In this document: in pieces, positions 14,037 to 16,934 of the stretch
How positions within the stretch are numbered: position 1 is the stretch's first letter
Layout of the letters: each line of letters begins with the position of its first letter
Source: Nitrospirota bacterium
GTDB lineage: Bacteria; Nitrospirota; Nitrospiria; Nitrospirales; Nitrospiraceae
Length of the DNA stretch: 16,934 bases
NCBI GenBank assembly: GCA_016235225.1
Contig: JACRLS010000069.1
Coordinates: forward strand, 1 to 16,934
Direction: 5' to 3'
The notes under the pieces: generated by a model
Seen by the model: only the letters and a program-made list of their open reading frames with translations
The model's database searches: none
What the model was told of the DNA's origin: nothing
Translations under genes and position numbers: made by a program

Positions 14037-14865
14037 AGCCCTATTACCGAGAGGCAATACCTTCACCGCGAGACCGTCACCAACTGGAGGGGAGGATGTG
14101 GGGCAGGACATCCCCATGCATCAGATCCGCCCCAATCGGTTCCAGCCTCGAGAGGATTTCTCCGAGGACAGCCTTACTCAGTTGGCAGACTCACTCCGCC
14201 AGAACGGGATGCTTCAGCCCGTGGTGGTTCGCCAGATGGGGGACGGGGGATACGAGCTGGTGGCCGGCGAGCGCCGATTCCGCGCCGCCAAACTGGCCGG
14301 ATGGCAGCGTGTCCCAGCCATTGTTCGCAACTGTAGCGATGAAGAAGCCATGGTGCTGGCGCTGGAAGAAAACCTCCAACGCAGCGATCTGAATCCCATG
14401 GAGACCGCTCGAGCGTACCACCGCCTGATGAATGAGTTTGGCCTCACCCAGGACACGGTGGCGAAGCGGCTTGGGAGGGAACGTTCGACCGTCGCGAATA
14501 TCTTACGGCTGGTCCAGCTGGCAAATGAAGTCCAGAAGTGGGTCGAAGCCGGGACCTTGAGCGCGGGCCATGCCAAAGTCCTGTTGGGCTGCGCGAAAGA
14601 CGATCAGGTTGCGCTGGCCCGTCAGATCGTCGACGGACAGCTCTCCGTCAGACAAGCGGAGCGCCTGGCAGCGCGGGCGGGGAAGCGCTCACGGCCGACG
14701 CGCCAGACATCGAATACGTCTATATACGTAAGCATCGAGGAGCGAATGCGGCGGCAACTGGGCACGCGGGTCTCGATCACCCGGGGGCGGAAAGCGGGCA
14801 AGATTGTGGTACACTTCTTCTCGGCCGAAGACCTCGATCGGCTCGTTGAGATGATGCTGGCCTAA
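14005..14865 (+). CDS. parB: chromosome partitioning protein ParB (CTPase clamp)
   Basis: This protein loads at parS and slides on DNA as a CTP-dependent clamp. It is 286 aa. It starts with the ParA-stimulating peptide (KKALGRGLEALLPRG). The N-terminal CTP-binding domain contains PNRFQPREDF, LVAGERRFRAAKLAGW (GERRxR box, about residue 88), and ENLQRSDLNPMETARAY. The parS-reading HTH follows (LTQDTVAKRLGRERSTVANI, about residues 148-170), then the C-terminal dimer domain (GKIVVHFFSAEDLDRLVEMM). I chose ATG at 14005: AAGGAG lies 10 nt upstream and the family begins MxKKxLGRGL. The frame is open further upstream only inside parA. Confidence 0.97.
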   Translation: MEKKALGRGLEALLPRGNTFTARPSPTGGEDVGQDIPMHQIRPNRFQPREDFSEDSLTQLADSLRQNGMLQPVVVRQMGDGGYELVAGERRFRAAKLAGWQRVPAIVRNCSDEEAMVLALEENLQRSDLNPMETARAYHRLMNEFGLTQDTVAKRLGRERSTVANILRLVQLANEVQKWVEAGTLSAGHAKVLLGCAKDDQVALARQIVDGQLSVRQAERLAARAGKRSRPTRQTSNTSIYVSIEERMRRQLGTRVSITRGRKAGKIVVHFFSAEDLDRLVEMMLA

Positions 14866-14928
14866 AGGAACACTCCGTTCATGCCGACACAGACAAGGGG
14901 CTCATCTGTGCACAAGGAGGAACGGAGC

Positions 14929-15381
14929 ATGTGGTCGTGGAACGACAGTACGGACCAACAAGCCGGCAAGGATGAAAACTTCACCTACCTGGGCAAAGGA
15001 GTGGACTTCAAGGGCGTCATCACCTTTGAAGGCACGGTCCGGGTGGATGGACGATTCGAAGGGGAAAGTCATACTAAGGGCACGCTCATCATCGGGGAAC
15101 AGGCCGTCGTGACGGGCGTGATCAATACCGGCACCATGATCGCGCAAGGCAAGGTCAGCGCGTCGGTCACGGCGACCGAGAAAATTCAGCTCCTCAAGCC
15201 TGCGGTCCTGGTCGGAGATGTCCGAACACCGAGCCTGTCCATCGAAGAAGGCGTGCATTACCATGGATTTTCGAACATGGGCACCGATCGCTTTGCCGAA
15301 CAATCTCCCTCCCCTGAGCGGGACAATGTTCATCAGCTGATCGTCCCCAGAGAAAAGACTCGCGTGTCCCAGGCACTGTGA
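14929..15381 (+). CDS. bactofilin family cytoskeletal protein
   Basis: Bactofilins polymerise without nucleotide into filaments that scaffold cell-wall enzymes or chromosome-segregation proteins. The product is 150 aa. The central right-handed beta-helix region has the repeating pattern GVITFEGTVRVDGRFEGE, GTLIIGEQAVVTGVINTG, and KIQLLKPAVLVGDVRTPSLS, then IEEGVHYHG, flanked by disordered termini (first 25 and last 35 residues). The ATG at 14929 is preceded by AAGGAGG at 8 nt spacing and is preferred over ATG at 14881. It follows parB by 63 nt in the same direction, an arrangement consistent with the ParABS-bactofilin connection established in Myxococcus. mnmA begins 10 nt after its stop. Confidence 0.92.
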   Translation: MWSWNDSTDQQAGKDENFTYLGKGVDFKGVITFEGTVRVDGRFEGESHTKGTLIIGEQAVVTGVINTGTMIAQGKVSASVTATEKIQLLKPAVLVGDVRTPSLSIEEGVHYHGFSNMGTDRFAEQSPSPERDNVHQLIVPREKTRVSQAL

Positions 15382-15391
15382 CGCCCATACT

Positions 15392-16468
15392 ATGACCCAA
15401 CCCTCCATCATCCTCGGCATGAGCGGGGGAGTGGACAGTTCCGTGGCCGCGCTTCTGCTCACGCAGCAGGGCTACCGTGTGCATGGCGTCACGCTCCAAG
15501 TCTGGGAACATGAGGACGAAACGGTCGCCGCGTCTAAGCGGTGGCAGGAGCGGGGCTGCTGCAAGGTCGGCCTCGCCCGCCACGTGGCCCAGCACCTGAA
15601 GATCTCCCATGAAGTCGTCGACACTCGCCTTCCGTTTCGGGAGGGTGTCATCGATGATTTCGTCGACGGCTACCTGCATGGGACCACACCCAATCCCTGC
15701 ATCCGTTGCAACGAACGCGTCAAGCTGAAGGCCCTCTACAAGCTCGCTAAATCGCGGGGGATCGACTATGTGGCCACCGGCCACTATGCCCGGATCGTCT
15801 CAGGCGACGCCGCCGACGGGTTGGCGCGCGCGGCTGATACCAAGAAGGATCAGTCGTACTTTCTTTATCGCCTCCCGGCCGAATGGCTCCCGCGGCTCCG
15901 CTTTCCCCTCGGTGAGATGCACAAGAGCGAGGTATGGCCGCTGGCGGAATCACTGGGGCTCCCCACCGATGAGCTCAAGGAAAGCCAGGAAATCTGCTTC
16001 GTAAGTCACGGCGACTACCGGAGTTTTCTCAAGACCGAAGCGCCAGAGGCGCAGCGGCCTGGGCCGTTTGTTGATGACTCGGGGACTGTGTTGGGAGACC
16101 ATGAGGGGGTCGCCTTCTACACGCCCGGGCAGCGTCGCGGACTCGGCGTGGCGACCGGCCGACGGCTCTACGTGCAGCGCGTAGAGCCTATGACCAACAC
16201 CGTGGTGCTGGGGGGGGAAGAGGCCCTGCTTCGATCGGAATGTCAGGTGGCGGATCTTAATCTCTTTGATCGCTCGCTCTCGACACAGCCGATTGAAGCG
16301 GAGGTGAAAGTGCGATACGCCACGCCCGCGGCTCGTGCGACCATCACCCCGCAGCCCAATGGTACTCTGTTTGTGCGATTCCATGCTCCACAGCGTGCGC
16401 TCTCACCGGGACAATCCGCCGTCTTTTACCGGGCTGATCATGTGCTCGGCGGCGGCATCATTCAGTAA
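15392..16468 (+). CDS. mnmA: tRNA-specific 2-thiouridylase MnmA
   Basis: This ATP-dependent enzyme places sulfur at C2 of wobble U34 in tRNA Lys, Glu and Gln. It is 358 aa. The PP-loop SGGVDSS is at residues 11-17. The catalytic Cys103 lies in NPCIRCN and the persulfide-carrying Cys202 in ESQEICF, both at the positions expected from E. coli MnmA. Other family blocks are ATGHYAR, KKDQSYFLYRL, and FYTPGQRRGLGVATGRRLYV. It starts 10 nt after the bactofilin stop without a clear Shine-Dalgarno, so coupling is likely. An insertion sequence begins within about 30-100 nt of its stop, but the gene itself is intact. Confidence 0.97.
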   Translation: MTQPSIILGMSGGVDSSVAALLLTQQGYRVHGVTLQVWEHEDETVAASKRWQERGCCKVGLARHVAQHLKISHEVVDTRLPFREGVIDDFVDGYLHGTTPNPCIRCNERVKLKALYKLAKSRGIDYVATGHYARIVSGDAADGLARAADTKKDQSYFLYRLPAEWLPRLRFPLGEMHKSEVWPLAESLGLPTDELKESQEICFVSHGDYRSFLKTEAPEAQRPGPFVDDSGTVLGDHEGVAFYTPGQRRGLGVATGRRLYVQRVEPMTNTVVLGGEEALLRSECQVADLNLFDRSLSTQPIEAEVKVRYATPAARATITPQPNGTLFVRFHAPQRALSPGQSAVFYRADHVLGGGIIQ

Positions 16469-16497
16469 GCCTCCTGCGCCTGTAATCCCAAAATGAT

Positions 16498-16533
16498 AAT
16501 GTCCGCTTTCGCCAAGATAGGAATGTCCTCTTT
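16498..16533. repeat. paired direct repeats at the left end of the IS
   Basis: AATGTCCGCTTT at 16498-16509 and AATGTCCTCTTT at 16522-16533 match at 11 of 12 positions with a 24-nt period, just upstream of the transposase gene. Such iterated motifs at an element end are typical transposase-binding sites. Confidence 0.55.
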
Positions 16534-16568
16534 ACTGCTAGACTGCCCGCCCTCACAAGGAGGGCCGG

Positions 16569-16934
16569 ATGGTCGGAGAGGACAAGGTCATGATGAGTGT
16601 GAAGGAACTGCGGCGGGTGCATGTGATTCGGCAGGCGATGGACCAGAAGCTTCGGCAACGCAAGGCGGGGGCCCTCCTGGGGCTGACGGTGCGGCAGGTC
16701 CGGCGCCTGCTCAAGCGGGTGCGAGCCGAGGGGGACGCGGGCCTCGCGCATCGGGGGCGTGGGAAGCCGTCGAACCGGCGGATTCCGGAGACGGTCAAGG
16801 CCAAGGTGCTGACGCTGTACGAGCAGCGGTATGGGGATATTGGGCCGACGCTGCCGGCGGAGAAGCTGGCCGAGCGCCACGGGATCACGCTCACCGTGGA
16901 GACGCTGCGGGGCTGGCTCCTGGAGAAGGGGGTG
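16569..16934 (+). CDS. transposase, N-terminal part (ISNCY/IS1202-like family)
   Basis: 122 codons are open from ATG 16569 to the window edge. The start has GGAGGG 4 nt upstream; an ATG at 16590 with GAGAGGA 7 nt upstream is equally good. The N-terminal helix-turn-helix (VRQVRRLLKRVRAEGDAGLA, preceded by KAGALLGLT) is followed by HRGRGKPSNRRIPETVKAKV, then LTLYEQRYGDIGPTLPAEKL and TLRGWLLEKG. This order (HTH, RGxxSNR, YxDFGPTLAxEKL) is what I know from ISNCY/IS1202-type DDE transposases. The catalytic domain lies outside the window, so activity cannot be judged. It is the only clear mobile gene seen here. Confidence 0.82.
   Translation, partial: MVGEDKVMMSVKELRRVHVIRQAMDQKLRQRKAGALLGLTVRQVRRLLKRVRAEGDAGLAHRGRGKPSNRRIPETVKAKVLTLYEQRYGDIGPTLPAEKLAERHGITLTVETLRGWLLEKGV

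Larger units (their letters stand above)
16490..16934 (+). mobile_element. insertion sequence, left end (ISNCY/IS1202-like), continues past window
   Basis: The element is recognised from its transposase N-terminus and the paired end repeats. The exact left boundary cannot be fixed because the other end is not in view. It lies between the mnmA stop (16468) and about 16498. Target duplication cannot be checked for the same reason. Confidence 0.6.

Noticed and set aside
15575..15595. A CACGTGG core inside mnmA considered as a third parS
   Set aside because: Only the central hexamer matches; the flanking TGTTNC and GNAACA halves are missing.
16458..16894. Minus-strand open frames over the right edge
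   Set aside because: They lie opposite the transposase start, which has family motifs and a good Shine-Dalgarno.
1..16934. CRISPR arrays, tRNA or rRNA genes, prophage genes
   Set aside because: No spaced repeat arrays, cloverleaf-type sequences, rRNA signatures or phage structural motifs were seen on either strand.

Overview
The window looks like chromosome from a GC-rich, double-membraned bacterium, most likely Nitrospirota (Nitrospira-like). This is inferred from GC content, the many outer-envelope lipoproteins and L,D-transpeptidases, and the gene order. No rRNA or other decisive marker is present, so the phylum is tentative.

Left part (1-5821), all on the minus strand. Read in transcription order it holds a small secreted Lys/Gly-rich protein (75 aa), a helical lipoprotein ending in three lysines, three consecutive YkuD-fold (L,D-transpeptidase) genes, glucose-6-phosphate isomerase (pgi), and the start of 6-phosphogluconolactonase (pgl, cut by the window edge). 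Two YkuD genes keep the catalytic Cys and one has lost it. Spacings are very tight (TGACATG, ATGA, 14 nt), which suggests one or two operons. The boundary between the first two YkuD genes was rearranged by a 43-bp tandem duplication.

Middle (5822-6374) is a divergent intergenic region without a convincing gene. It carries a sigma-54-like site facing left and a perfect consensus sigma-70 promoter facing right (TTGACA, 17 nt, TATAAT).

Right part (6375-16468), all on the plus strand, is the classical origin-proximal housekeeping cluster: rpmH, rnpA, yidD, yidC, mnmE, mnmG, rsmG, parA, parB, then a bactofilin gene and mnmA. Two perfect parS palindromes flank rsmG, and one contains the rsmG start codon. 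MnmE, MnmG and MnmA together supply both the xm5U34 and s2U34 modifications of tRNA wobble uridine. YidD and YidC serve membrane-protein insertion. ParA, ParB, parS and bactofilin serve chromosome segregation and cell architecture. No dnaA gene and no clear DnaA-box cluster lies in the window.

The right edge (about 16490-16934) is the left end of an insertion sequence of the ISNCY/IS1202-like type, with the N-terminal 122 codons of its transposase.

The most interesting candidate system is the envelope cluster: lysine-terminated helical lipoprotein and secreted peptide next to a battery of L,D-transpeptidases. It may be an independently evolved counterpart of the Braun lipoprotein/ErfK cell-wall tethering system.
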